A stretch of 64,000 bases of DNA from Leptospira bandrabouensis (GCF_004770905.1 NZ_RQHT01000014.1:1302001-1366000); one strand, 5' to 3'; shown: positions 8,438 through 16,633, counted from the stretch's first letter. Made by a program: numbers and translations. Notes: generated by a model from the sequence alone, not told the origin.

Positions 8438-8785
8438 TTAGGAGATTTCTAAAACTACCTGATCCCAAAGTTTTTTGAAATTGGAAAGGGATTTTGACTG
8501 CCAAGATATATTTAAAGATCCTTGGATTTTGATTTGGTAAGCTGCGCTTTTCCTTGAATCAATAATGAACATAGAGAGAGTTGTGATACCGGAACTGTTC
8601 ACGAATTGTAAATCTCTAAAGTCCATTGTTAATAAAGAACCTTGGCATAGTTTCGCAACATCTCTTAAAAATAATTTTATGGGTTCATAAGCGGGTAAGT
8701 TCTGTAATCGGATGGAACCTGCAAATTTGACAGTCTTAGTGGCTTCGTCGTATTGTATATTGTAATCTAAGTCTTTGATTTCCAT
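8438..8785 (-). CDS. STAS-like slr1659-type regulator
   Basis: A 115-residue protein with an STAS-like layout: MDFRDLQFVNSSGITTLSMFI matches the anti-sigma antagonist core, with the phospho-acceptor serine region NSSG. It follows the slr1658-type ATPase by 13 bp in the same operon. In cyanobacteria slr1658 and slr1659 are neighbours, so this pair looks like a kinase and its phosphorylatable partner. Inferred function: partner switching, with the SpoIIE phosphatase at 5625-7136 as a possible dephosphorylating enzyme. Confidence 0.75.
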   Translation of the reverse strand: MEIKDLDYNIQYDEATKTVKFAGSIRLQNLPAYEPIKLFLRDVAKLCQGSLLTMDFRDLQFVNSSGITTLSMFIIDSRKSAAYQIKIQGSLNISWQSKSLSNFKKLWDQVVLEIS

Positions 8786-8798
8786 GAAGCTTCGCCTA

Positions 8799-9356
8799 TT
8801 ATATCTCTTCTACGTTGATAATTGCTCTTACCGTGATTTCATGAGTATCGGCATCGATCTCATTGAAACTATAACCAAAACGTACTGGATAGTCTTTTAA
8901 CATCATCAGTAACCCGAGACCAGATTTGGTATCACCGTCTTCTTTGGTTTCGAGTGTAGAAAAATACATCTCCTCCACGTTCTCCGACAAGAGTTTATTT
9001 ACAAAAAGCTCAAAACTATCTCGTAAGGTTTTTGACGCCACATTTAAAACATCAATTCTTAAAAGATTTCCGTATTGTTTTAATTCTACGTTGATTCTAC
9101 CTTCTCTGGCTTTCGAAAATTTAGAAGCATTTTCTAAAAGTTCGTTAATGATGGTAGAGAGGGAGTTCGCTTTCGTTTCACTCGCTTCATAGCAGTAAGA
9201 ATAAAATCCTGCAACAAAGTTAGCCGTGAGTCCGCAACGTCTCCAATACGTAGTCATATCGATTGGTTGGAAAATCAATCGAAGTTGGCCGTCAGCAGGC
9301 AAATTTTCTGGAATGATGTGATATTCCCCGATAATGATGGGTGACTTTTGATTCAA
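8799..9356 (-). CDS. slr1658-type GHKL ATPase regulator (paralogue)
   Basis: A 185-residue ATP-binding protein with N-box NELLENASKFS and G-box SGLGLLMMLKDYPV, paralogous to the product of 4064-4648 over nearly its whole length. It lacks a His-phosphotransfer region and membrane segments. It sits between a methyltransferase gene (12 bp upstream) and the STAS-like gene (13 bp downstream), a compact three-gene operon. Inferred to be the kinase for the adjacent STAS-like protein. Confidence 0.78.
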   Translation of the reverse strand: MNQKSPIIIGEYHIIPENLPADGQLRLIFQPIDMTTYWRRCGLTANFVAGFYSYCYEASETKANSLSTIINELLENASKFSKAREGRINVELKQYGNLLRIDVLNVASKTLRDSFELFVNKLLSENVEEMYFSTLETKEDGDTKSGLGLLMMLKDYPVRFGYSFNEIDADTHEITVRAIINVEEI

Positions 9357-9368
9357 TTTTGCCTCCGT

Positions 9369-10148
9369 TTATTTTTGGTATAAATGCGTTTCTAAATTGA
9401 TAGTGAATTTCACTCGGTTGGACATATACTCTGATTGGAGTCTGGAATACAGATCTTGCATTCCCTCCGGATGTCCCATAAAAGACATCATGGACCAACC
9501 TGTCATCATCCCTAAATGAATTTTTGGGTAATCCACGAGTGGTTTGTCATCGTTACCATCATTGGAAGCCACAAAATCTGTTCTTGTGACCAAATGAAAA
9601 CCTAGTTGTTCCATAATGCCTGGAACTTTTTCCATAACAAACCTGTCCGCAGGGTGGATGGTAGCATGTTTGGCCACCATATCCAAAAGTACTTTGGGAC
9701 CAGTAAAGGATTTATCGTTAGGGCAATGGATGAGAACTTTTCCTCCCGGTTTTAAAACTCGGTAGAATTCTTTTAAGGCTTTTTCCGGTTCTTTGATATG
9801 GATGAGGACCATAGAATTAAAAATAAAATCAAAATGATTGTCTGGATAATCCAAAGCCCTGACGTCAGAGACTTTCCAGTCTACTTTTGGATAACCCAAT
9901 TTACAATACTGAACCATTTCTTCTGAAATATCACAGGCGGACCAATGGAGGTTAGGATTTTTTTTCATGAGGAAACTAGTGAGTACACCAGGGCCTGCGC
10001 CTGCATCCAAAGCTAAGCCAGATTCCTTATCAAAGGAAATGGAATCCAAAAAAGGATCAAGGAGGAGTTTTAGGAGATTTGCCTGGGCAGACAATCTTGG
10101 CATCTCATCCTGGATGGATATTTTTTGTGTGTATAGGTTTTCGCTCAA
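9369..10148 (-). CDS. SAM-dependent class I methyltransferase
   Basis: A 259-residue cytosolic enzyme. Motif I is LALDAGAGPGVLTSFL, followed by the acidic ribose-binding strand WSACDISEEMVQYC, then DVRALDYPDNHFDFIFNSMVLIHI and the RVLKPGGKVLI strand typical of UbiE/Methyltransf_11 enzymes. It is the first gene of the operon with the slr1658/slr1659-type pair. The substrate cannot be told from sequence; a small molecule is usual for this family, but the operon setting leaves protein modification possible. Confidence 0.85.
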   Translation of the reverse strand: MSENLYTQKISIQDEMPRLSAQANLLKLLLDPFLDSISFDKESGLALDAGAGPGVLTSFLMKKNPNLHWSACDISEEMVQYCKLGYPKVDWKVSDVRALDYPDNHFDFIFNSMVLIHIKEPEKALKEFYRVLKPGGKVLIHCPNDKSFTGPKVLLDMVAKHATIHPADRFVMEKVPGIMEQLGFHLVTRTDFVASNDGNDDKPLVDYPKIHLGMMTGWSMMSFMGHPEGMQDLYSRLQSEYMSNRVKFTINLETHLYQK

Positions 10149-10171
10149 AGTGAATACGCGCTCGAAGTGGT

Positions 10172-10198
10172 TCTAAAAAAAGATACCTTTTTTTTAGA
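10172..10198. other. A/T inverted repeat upstream of methyltransferase
   Basis: A perfect 10-bp inverted repeat (TCTAAAAAAA / TTTTTTTAGA, 7-base loop) lies 24-50 bases upstream of the methyltransferase start and downstream of the lipoprotein pair. It has almost no G-C pairs, so it is a weak terminator at best; it could also act as an operator or bent-DNA element. Confidence 0.25.
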
Positions 10199-10291
10199 TC
10201 GGTCAACTGAAATACAGGTCTCTTTTTTATGTTTTTTTCAGTGGATCTTCTAGATTCAGATTGGATCTGACATAATGGCCAGGGAGTCAAG

Positions 10292-11146
10292 TCATTGGAG
10301 TTCGCGAGCCACCACACCGTCGATATCACTTCCATTGTAACTGCCCGGAGGCCATGGGAATTTGTTCCCTGTGTTGGGGTTATTCACATCGGCCGCTGAA
10401 GTGATTTTGATAAATTTGAAACCGTTTGTTTTGATATTGGTAATGAGAGCGGCATTACAACCTATGTCGTTTGGATCATTTTCGTCTAGGTTTTCTAAAT
10501 CAAAACCGTCGCCGCCACCTAACAAAAAAGAACCATTGGTTTTGGTAAATAATTCTCCATTAGTGAATGGTTTAGTGGTCATGTTAAAGTAAACAGGGCG
10601 TAATCCTCCAAAACGGGTCCAACTATTCATTAAGTTGACACTTCCACCCGTATAACTTGGATTAAATCCACAATAGTTTATATTATCAATCGACACTTGG
10701 ATCACAGAAGGATCCATTGCGTAGGTATTGGACTCGTCCGAAACTCGAAAACTGTTGTCATACACGATGAAGTCATCACCCGCTACATTTTTTACAGTTT
10801 TACCACCCCAACTTAGAATCATTGAAGCACCAGCCCCCGTGATGTCCAAAGCATAAACATCCAAAGAGCCAACCAGTTCCCCAGAACCACAGATGCCATT
10901 GACTGCTTTATTTTTGTCTGAAAAACCAGAAATATTGGCACTCGCACTCACTACAGTTGTGGCAATATTGATTTCCGAAGGTAGGGGAGATTTTGGACAA
11001 AAATTGAAATCGGATGATAAATTCAGTAAAGGTAATAAGGCAGCGAGATTGTCTCCAGAAGAAGAAGAGTTTTTACAATGGGAGAAAGATACAAGAACCC
11101 AAAGAAATAAATAACTTGAAATTTTTAATCTTGTAAATACTTGCAT
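10292..11146 (-). CDS. Lipoprotein, second gene under the cobalamin riboswitch
   Basis: About 284 residues from the ATG at 11146, which has GGGGGA 4 bases upstream. A hydrophobic signal ends in VSFSHC, a spirochaete-type lipobox, so it is probably an outer- or inner-membrane lipoprotein. The body has features of bacterial surface proteins with a jelly-roll style DDFIVYDNSF motif and a later VIQVSIDNINYCGFN strand, GGSVN turn and C-terminal SDIDGVVARE. Four cysteines in the mature part may pair. It follows the first lipoprotein by 28 bp. I infer a role in surface capture of cobalamin or a related ligand from the riboswitch only. Confidence 0.7.
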   Translation of the reverse strand: MQVFTRLKISSYLFLWVLVSFSHCKNSSSSGDNLAALLPLLNLSSDFNFCPKSPLPSEINIATTVVSASANISGFSDKNKAVNGICGSGELVGSLDVYALDITGAGASMILSWGGKTVKNVAGDDFIVYDNSFRVSDESNTYAMDPSVIQVSIDNINYCGFNPSYTGGSVNLMNSWTRFGGLRPVYFNMTTKPFTNGELFTKTNGSFLLGGGDGFDLENLDENDPNDIGCNAALITNIKTNGFKFIKITSAADVNNPNTGNKFPWPPGSYNGSDIDGVVARELQ

Positions 11147-11174
11147 CACATCCCCCAGTCTTATAAAAAATTTA

Positions 11175-11804
11175 CTAAAGTCCAGTCCAAGTTGAGTTTT
11201 CAGCTCTTGCAAGTGCTCTACTAAATGTATACCCACCACAACCATTGGTTGCATAATTTGATGGATTACTGGTTACCGTACTTGCTTGTACTTCTGCCAA
11301 TGTTGCTTTTCCAGAAATAGCTTCGCAAAAATAAAAACATTTTGTAGCTCCGAGTTCACATCCTGAAGTTGTCACCGGAGTGTAATCGATTCTTCCAAAA
11401 GTAGAGTTTGAAAAGTTATTCCCTCCAGGAGTATTTTGGTAGTAAAGTCTGCGAGTGGCTCTATCAAAAGAAAGGATTCTGTAGGTTGTATCCCCACCAC
11501 CAAAGTAGTTTGCGTTGGTATTAAATCCAGAAATGATACTTCCTGATCCATCGGGGTTTGTCGCAATGATGAGTCGACCTGTTGGTGTTCCTGTCAATTG
11601 TCCGCTGGAATTGTAAGTATAACCCGCGTTCCACTGTCCATTATAATCTAATAAAAAGGAAGTAGAAAGGGCACTGCCGACAGCAAGTCCCAATAATAAT
11701 TTTTGATTCGCATCTGATTCCGAAACTTGTTTTTCCGTTTGGCAAGCAATGATTTGTCCGAGTAAAAATAGGGAAAGGATTGTGATTCCAAGGGTTCGTT
11801 TCAT
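11175..11804 (-). CDS. Lipoprotein, first gene under the cobalamin riboswitch
   Basis: A 209-residue lipoprotein: signal MKRTLGITILSLFLLG with lipobox QIIAC, cysteine 21. The mature protein starts with a polar linker, then a beta-rich domain with many Gly, Asn, Thr and Tyr residues and five cysteines (CELGATKCFYFC and NGCGG regions). I recognise no family. The start has a strong AGGAGA site 6 bases upstream. A cobalamin aptamer lies about 200 bases upstream on the same strand, so expression probably falls when cobalamin is plentiful. Confidence 0.7.
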   Translation of the reverse strand: MKRTLGITILSLFLLGQIIACQTEKQVSESDANQKLLLGLAVGSALSTSFLLDYNGQWNAGYTYNSSGQLTGTPTGRLIIATNPDGSGSIISGFNTNANYFGGGDTTYRILSFDRATRRLYYQNTPGGNNFSNSTFGRIDYTPVTTSGCELGATKCFYFCEAISGKATLAEVQASTVTSNPSNYATNGCGGYTFSRALARAENSTWTGL

Positions 11805-11923
11805 AGAAGTCTCCTAAATGTTTTTAAATTTAGAGGAACTCCGATTCAATATTCAACAAATAGTCATTAGGTTCTCTGGATAAAAATCCTAATAAACAAT
11901 TATTGTTTTTGATTGTTTCGGGT

Positions 11924-11942
11924 GCCCCGATGCCTTCGGGGC
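11924..11942 (-). other. GC-rich hairpin between riboswitch aptamer and lipoprotein gene
   Basis: In the minus-strand RNA GCCCCGA and UCGGGGC form a perfect 7-bp stem with a 5-base loop, extendable by three more pairs past one mismatch. It is the only strong G-C stem in the leader and sits between the aptamer and the coding start, so it may be the expression-platform element. No U-run follows, so it is not a standard intrinsic terminator. Confidence 0.4.
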
Positions 11943-11979
11943 CCCTGGTATCCAAATGGTTGACATTCGGAATCAGTGT

Positions 11980-12150
11980 ATAAAGTACCTTTACCACGAG
12001 GTTAACTTTATGGGGAAGATCTGGCTCACCAAACTTTGATTTGGATTACAGTTGCGGGTCAGCACAGGAATTGCACCTGTTTCCTCCCAGAAGGTATTTT
12101 CCAGAGTTTCGCTTACCTGGGAATTGTCAAATTTTTAAAGCCAGGATTTA
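11980..12150 (-). ncRNA. Cobalamin riboswitch
   Basis: The minus strand carries the conserved B12-element core in order: a stem CCCAGGTA / TACCT-CTGGG, then GGGAGGAAACAGGTGCAATT (P5 arms ACAGG and CCTGT), then GACCCGCAACTGTAA, a small stem CCAAA / TTTGG, then GAGCCAGATCTTCCC, and a distal ACCTCG loop that could form the kissing contact. These match the GGTGcAA-TCC, CCCGCnACTGT and GAGnCAG landmarks of the family. The 462-bp gap at 11805-12266 is otherwise without genes. It reads towards the lipoprotein at 11175-11804. Ends are approximate. Confidence 0.88.
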
Positions 12151-12266
12151 GGAAACTTGGATTTGTAATTTGATACAGAAATGACTTGAAATTGTAGCAA
12201 AAATCATAAGTAAACTTTTGCAACCAATTGAGGATTTAGGGCACATACCATTTAAGAGGAAAAGTT

Positions 12267-13022
12267 ATGTTTTATTATGTGGGTAGATCAATCGGATTTG
12301 TACTTATGTGGATAGTGGTCAAACCAATGCGATTGAAGTATGGAAACAAAAAAGTCGAAATTCAAAATGACCATATCTTGCGTAAGTTAAACGGAAAATC
12401 TATTATCTTTATTTCAAATCATATCAAACCAAGAAACAAATTTTTGAAAGTAATTACAATGCCTTATGATGCTTTTGTAATTCGCGGAGTTCTTAAGAGA
12501 TATGGAATATACACTACGGCACTCACTAGTTACGATTCCGGAATATCTAACAAAGGAAAAAAAAGAAAGTGGTTGTACAGAAAAGAACAAATAGTGAAAG
12601 GAATTGTGAAATCAATTGATTTGATTCCACTCAATCGAAGTGAATCCGATCCAGTTACTATTAAAGATTTTAAACGTAGAATCAGTCGTGGCAATTTAGG
12701 GATTGGTATTTTTCCTGAAGGTTCTTGGTATCGAGGTTTTAGAAAAAGTCGTAAACTCTATCCAGGTATGGTGGTTCTAAGTAAACGATACAATCTACCA
12801 ATCATTCCTTTGTATTTGGATGCTTACAATATGAATAAACCCATTCGATTGTCTGTAGGAAATCCTATTTGGGAAGTAACAGATGCACCAGAAACAATCA
12901 ATTATATTCGAAGTGAACTCATTCGTTTGAAAGACAAAGGAACATCTCTTTCTGTTTCAGAAGCCAAGGAAACTATATTGGATGATGAAAATGATGGGAT
13001 GGAAATTTCACCCGTAGGTTAA
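12267..13022 (+). CDS. PlsC-like lysophospholipid acyltransferase, altered motif I
   Basis: A 251-residue protein with an N-terminal hydrophobic segment. Acyltransferase motif III is clear: GIGIFPEGSWYRGFRKSR, followed by LPIIPLYLDAY. Motif I is present as SNHIKPRNK, where the catalytic NHx4D pattern has Asn in place of Asp. Family members acylate lysophosphatidate or related lipids at the inner membrane; the Asp-to-Asn change may alter catalysis or substrate. AGAGGAA lies 6 bases before the ATG. It is divergent from the riboswitch and overlaps the convergent TetR stop by 4 bp. Confidence 0.75.
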   Translation: MFYYVGRSIGFVLMWIVVKPMRLKYGNKKVEIQNDHILRKLNGKSIIFISNHIKPRNKFLKVITMPYDAFVIRGVLKRYGIYTTALTSYDSGISNKGKKRKWLYRKEQIVKGIVKSIDLIPLNRSESDPVTIKDFKRRISRGNLGIGIFPEGSWYRGFRKSRKLYPGMVVLSKRYNLPIIPLYLDAYNMNKPIRLSVGNPIWEVTDAPETINYIRSELIRLKDKGTSLSVSEAKETILDDENDGMEISPVG

Positions 13023-13642
13023 CTTTCTTTTTTACTCAAAAGTTTTTGAAAATAGGAAATCCCTTCTTCAATGGGATTTCCTGAACCTTGTCTTTTTCGA
13101 AGCATTCCCGTCATATCCAAAACAATCACTCCATACATCCAACTCCACATCATTCTGGCAATGGCTGGGTATTCGTTTTTGGGATAGGGAATCTCACCTG
13201 ATTCAAATCCAATGCGCACTGTCTCTAAAAAGAAACGATAACTTTTAGGTAATTGTGGGAAAGCTTTTCTATGAACACCACCGTAATCGGTAACGAACAT
13301 CACTTTATGTAATTCACGGTTATTGCTTGCGAAGTTAAAATAGGAACGGGCAATGGCGGCCAATTGTTGGAAGGCAGAATGTGAATCTACTTCTGCACTT
13401 GCTTTTTTTAACATGGAAAGGAGTTCGTCCTCACCTGATCTGATTAAGTCTTGGACTAGGTCAATTTGACTTTCATAGTAGGAGTATGGGCTTGCCACAC
13501 TGCATCCTAATCTGTTGGCAATCTTTCGCATAGAAAGTCCATCCAATCCTTCTTCTTTTAAAATCAGGAGAGATACGTTTCTTATTTCCTCGCGAGAAAG
13601 GCTATTTCGAATCCGTCTTTGTTTGTTTGAGGCTTCCAACAT
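13019..13642 (-). CDS. TetR-family regulator
   Basis: A 207-residue regulator: helix-turn-helix in residues about 15-62 (SREEIRNVSLLILKEEG, LSMRKIANRLGCSVASPYSY) and a C-terminal effector domain with WSWMYGVIVLDMTG, a WHG-like region. It follows the outer-membrane channel gene by 60 bp on the same strand and may be co-transcribed with it and the bicarbonate permease. Inferred to regulate that operon or the neighbouring acyltransferase; the sequence does not decide. Confidence 0.87.
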   Translation of the reverse strand: MLEASNKQRRIRNSLSREEIRNVSLLILKEEGLDGLSMRKIANRLGCSVASPYSYYESQIDLVQDLIRSGEDELLSMLKKASAEVDSHSAFQQLAAIARSYFNFASNNRELHKVMFVTDYGGVHRKAFPQLPKSYRFFLETVRIGFESGEIPYPKNEYPAIARMMWSWMYGVIVLDMTGMLRKRQGSGNPIEEGISYFQKLLSKKES

Positions 13643-13702
13643 GGATTTGAATCGATCTGACCTCCATGATATTCAAATCCAGCTAAAAATCGAACGTTTT
13701 TC

Positions 13703-15541
13703 TTAAAAAGCAGCGTTGATTTGGGCATAGGCCATGTAGGCGTCACGAGCCAGTTGGTTTTTACCTTGTAAGTAGTTTTGGTTCCAATCGAAAGACTGTG
13801 TGCTGGCATTGTATTGGATTTTACTATTTCGATAATTGCGGACCGAATCTCCGGCATTCAAATACCCAAATCCCAACCACAAAGATACAAAGTCGTTAAT
13901 TTGTCCGTGCCAAGTTAAATCCACTTCCGTATAAATTCGTTTCCCCAGTGCATAAGGTGAGGAGTAGGAACGATTCGAATAGTTTTCTGTACTCCCTTTA
14001 TCCGAGGATACTGGGTTTGGATTATTTTCTCCCAAGGAACTTGCTGAATTGGCAGCACCACTGATAGCATACCAAGCATCTTGTTTTTCTGCTTTATCAT
14101 TTTGGAAATAGGTAACTTGGAATTCTCCAAAGGAGTCTGTTTTATAACTGATATTGACTGACTTTGAATAAAGATTTTGTGCATTAATGTTTTCTGAAAT
14201 CCCGGCCACACTATTAAAATAGGGAATCACACCAAATCTTGGATTTGCTAAAGTTTGAAATGTAGATATAGATGCATCAGCTCTATTTTTATCACCAGAA
14301 GCGTATAGGATCTGGCCACCTAACCTAAGTTTTTTGAAAAAAGTATATCCAGTTTGAAGAACATGCATTTGTCCAGTATACTTCTCTCTTTCCGTTCTAA
14401 CATTGTCATATTCGTTGGGAAGGTATTCTTTTAGATATGGATCTTGAATCCTTCTACCGCTAGTTCCTGTTTGGAAGGCAGATTCCCATGTAATATCCCA
14501 AGACTTTCCTTCGGGTAGGTAATTGCCTTTGGTTCTGTTGGTCAGGCGAAATCCTGTAGTAATCAAATTTTGGTTTTGTCTACTTCTGTTGGCGGCAAGA
14601 GGATCGTCATTGGAAGATGTAGGTAGGCCTGTGATTGGGTTGATTGGATTTTTTTTCCATTTACGAACCACTCCTAAACTATAAAGATCTAAAGTCACCC
14701 AATCAGGGATTGTAAAACTATTATAAGTTCCGACAAGTGTTGTGTCTGTTCCTGTGGCAGCTGAGTTGAGTTTGGGATCGTTTGCTGATACAACTCCGTT
14801 GGTTCCACTTTGGGTCCAGTAAGGTCTAGCCATAAGAAAGTGAATTTTGAAATTCTCATAGTTGAACATAAGCCTTGCCCCATCAAAAGAAAGGCCATTG
14901 ACTGTCCAGTTCCCTCCACCGATGATTCTTTGGTCACCATAAGCCCATATTTGTCTTCCTACTTGTAATTTAGAATGTAATGGGAGTTGATTGATGGTGA
15001 CAAAGGCTTCTCTGATCCCAGTTTGGTTTAACGATACTGCGTTTGTTTGATTTTTCGAATAAAGATCGGCTGTGTTATTAAAAAAATTGGCTCGTATATC
15101 ACCAGAGGAAGCAGGAGATTCTCCACCCCAAACACGAGCGTCTTGGAGTGTCACCTTTGCTTGCACATAAGGGCTCGGATCAAAGATAAAATAAATGGAT
15201 GAGGTTTGTAAGGTTCTATCAATATAACCTTTGTCAGATGCATTGAAATCTAAATTGTATCTGGATTCCTGTCTTGGTCTAAGATACAAACCAAATCGTA
15301 ATACATCGTTTAACCAAAATTGTTGCGAGTTTGCAGAGTGTTTTGATAATTCAGGTTCCACAAACATATGGCGATTGTATTCAGGATCAATGCCCTTTTC
15401 TTTCATAGGAGAAACGTAGGATTTGGAGATTGGGGCTGTTCCTTCCGTATTTTGGTTCTCTGTTGGTTCGGCCCTTGGCATTGTTAGCGGTAAAAAAAAC
15501 GCTAACAATAGAAAATAGAAATAACCTTTGGAAATATTCAT
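13703..15541 (-). CDS. Alginate-export-family outer-membrane channel
   Basis: A 612-residue protein with a cleavable signal (MNISKGYFYFLLLAFFLPL, cut near MPRAEPTE). The mature part alternates aromatic-rich strands and polar loops, with LPLHSKLQVGRQIWAYGDQRIIGGGNW early on, typical of the alginate_exp/OprD-like porin group, and ends in a C-terminal phenylalanine (INAAF) as outer-membrane beta-barrels do. It follows the SbtA-like permease by 37 bp, so it may provide outer-membrane passage for the same anion. Actual alginate export is unlikely because no alginate genes are near. Confidence 0.8.
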   Translation of the reverse strand: MNISKGYFYFLLLAFFLPLTMPRAEPTENQNTEGTAPISKSYVSPMKEKGIDPEYNRHMFVEPELSKHSANSQQFWLNDVLRFGLYLRPRQESRYNLDFNASDKGYIDRTLQTSSIYFIFDPSPYVQAKVTLQDARVWGGESPASSGDIRANFFNNTADLYSKNQTNAVSLNQTGIREAFVTINQLPLHSKLQVGRQIWAYGDQRIIGGGNWTVNGLSFDGARLMFNYENFKIHFLMARPYWTQSGTNGVVSANDPKLNSAATGTDTTLVGTYNSFTIPDWVTLDLYSLGVVRKWKKNPINPITGLPTSSNDDPLAANRSRQNQNLITTGFRLTNRTKGNYLPEGKSWDITWESAFQTGTSGRRIQDPYLKEYLPNEYDNVRTEREKYTGQMHVLQTGYTFFKKLRLGGQILYASGDKNRADASISTFQTLANPRFGVIPYFNSVAGISENINAQNLYSKSVNISYKTDSFGEFQVTYFQNDKAEKQDAWYAISGAANSASSLGENNPNPVSSDKGSTENYSNRSYSSPYALGKRIYTEVDLTWHGQINDFVSLWLGFGYLNAGDSVRNYRNSKIQYNASTQSFDWNQNYLQGKNQLARDAYMAYAQINAAF

Positions 15542-15578
15542 GATATTTCTCCTTTTCTTTTTGTGAAAGTTCCGCTTA

Positions 15579-16565
15579 TTAATTAGCTCCAGTGATTACT
15601 TTTAGGATGTAAAAGTAGAGAGGAATTCCAATAATAATATTGATTGGGAATACAATCGATAATGCGACAGTTAAGTAAATGCTTGGATTTGCTTCTGGAA
15701 TAGATTCTTTCATCGCTGCTGGCACTGCAATATAAGAGGCAGAAGCACAGAGCACAACGAACATCAATGCATCACCAATCGGCATTTGAATGATTTTCGT
15801 GAGTAAAATGGCAATGACTACGTTGATGACCATAATGAGTAGAGCCGATCCCACAAGGAAGAATCCTACTTTTTTTAATTCGCGCATTTGTTTTGCGGCA
15901 TCAATTCCTTTGTCCAAAAGGAAAAAAGTGAGAAGTCCTTTGAATATATCTTCTGTGAATGGTTTTGTTGTGTTCCAACCAGATTCGCCAGATAGATAAC
16001 CAACAATCAATGCTCCAATCAAAATATAAACTGAGGAACTAAAGAAAGCTTCGTGAAGTAATTGTTTCCAATGAATTTTTTCGTTTATGTTTTCGTGGTT
16101 TTTCTTTTTTCCTAATCGGTCAAGGATCACAGCAAGTACGATGGCAGGTGATTCCATAAGAGCCATCCCTGCCACGATGAAACCTTGGTATTCATAACCA
16201 TAACTATGTAGAAAAGCACCTGCGGTCACAAAGGTAACAGCACTAATAGATCCGAAACTACCTGCAAGTGCTGCTGAATTTGCATGATCTAACTTCGCTC
16301 TAAAAATGAAGTAAGAATATATCGGTACAAAACATGCCATAAACATACAGGCGATGAGTGTAAGGAGATGTTCTTCTGCGAAAGGAGATTTGAATAATTC
16401 ATGTCCTCCTTTGAAGCCGATGGAGAATAAAAGATACAGAGAAAGGAACTTGGATACCCCTTCTGTAATTCTTAAGTCTGATTTAAAAAATACGACTCCC
16501 ATTCCTAAAAAGAAAAAGAGTACCGGTGGGTTTAATATGTTGGTGAGTGCTGCGTGGAAATCCAT
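15579..16565 (-). CDS. sbtA: SbtA-like sodium-dependent bicarbonate permease
   Basis: A 328-residue protein with ten hydrophobic segments and an internal pseudo-repeat. The start MDFHAALTNILNPPVLFFFLGM and LLDKGIDAAKQM are characteristic of the SbtA (DUF897) family, which imports bicarbonate with sodium in cyanobacteria. A GGGAGG site precedes the ATG. The gene heads an operon with an outer-membrane channel and a TetR gene, and is divergent from an AraC regulator and a SulP transporter. In a fatty-acid-using heterotroph, bicarbonate would feed anaplerotic carboxylases; that is inference. Confidence 0.85.
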   Translation of the reverse strand: MDFHAALTNILNPPVLFFFLGMGVVFFKSDLRITEGVSKFLSLYLLFSIGFKGGHELFKSPFAEEHLLTLIACMFMACFVPIYSYFIFRAKLDHANSAALAGSFGSISAVTFVTAGAFLHSYGYEYQGFIVAGMALMESPAIVLAVILDRLGKKKNHENINEKIHWKQLLHEAFFSSSVYILIGALIVGYLSGESGWNTTKPFTEDIFKGLLTFFLLDKGIDAAKQMRELKKVGFFLVGSALLIMVINVVIAILLTKIIQMPIGDALMFVVLCASASYIAVPAAMKESIPEANPSIYLTVALSIVFPINIIIGIPLYFYILKVITGAN

Positions 16566-16581
16566 AATTTCCTCCCTCTAT

Positions 16582-16633
16582 ATGTCATCATTTTAGACAT
16601 GCATTTTGTCCAAAATCATAAAACTGGACAAAA
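16582..16633. promoter_or_regulatory. Paired TGTC/GACA dyads at the sbtA promoter
   Basis: Two inverted repeats adjoin: ATGTC-N9-GACAT (16582-16600) and TTTTGTCCA-N12-TGGACAAAA (16604-16633), the second with perfect 9-bp arms. On the minus strand TTGTCC and CAAAAT, 17 bp apart, form a plausible promoter inside the second dyad. The site is 17-68 bases upstream of the sbtA start, and 77-128 bases upstream of the AraC gene. It is a good candidate operator for the adjacent AraC- or TetR-type regulator. Confidence 0.55.

Noticed and set aside
11924..11942. GC-rich hairpin as a Rho-independent terminator
   Set aside because: No T-run follows on either strand, so it is reported only as a leader hairpin.
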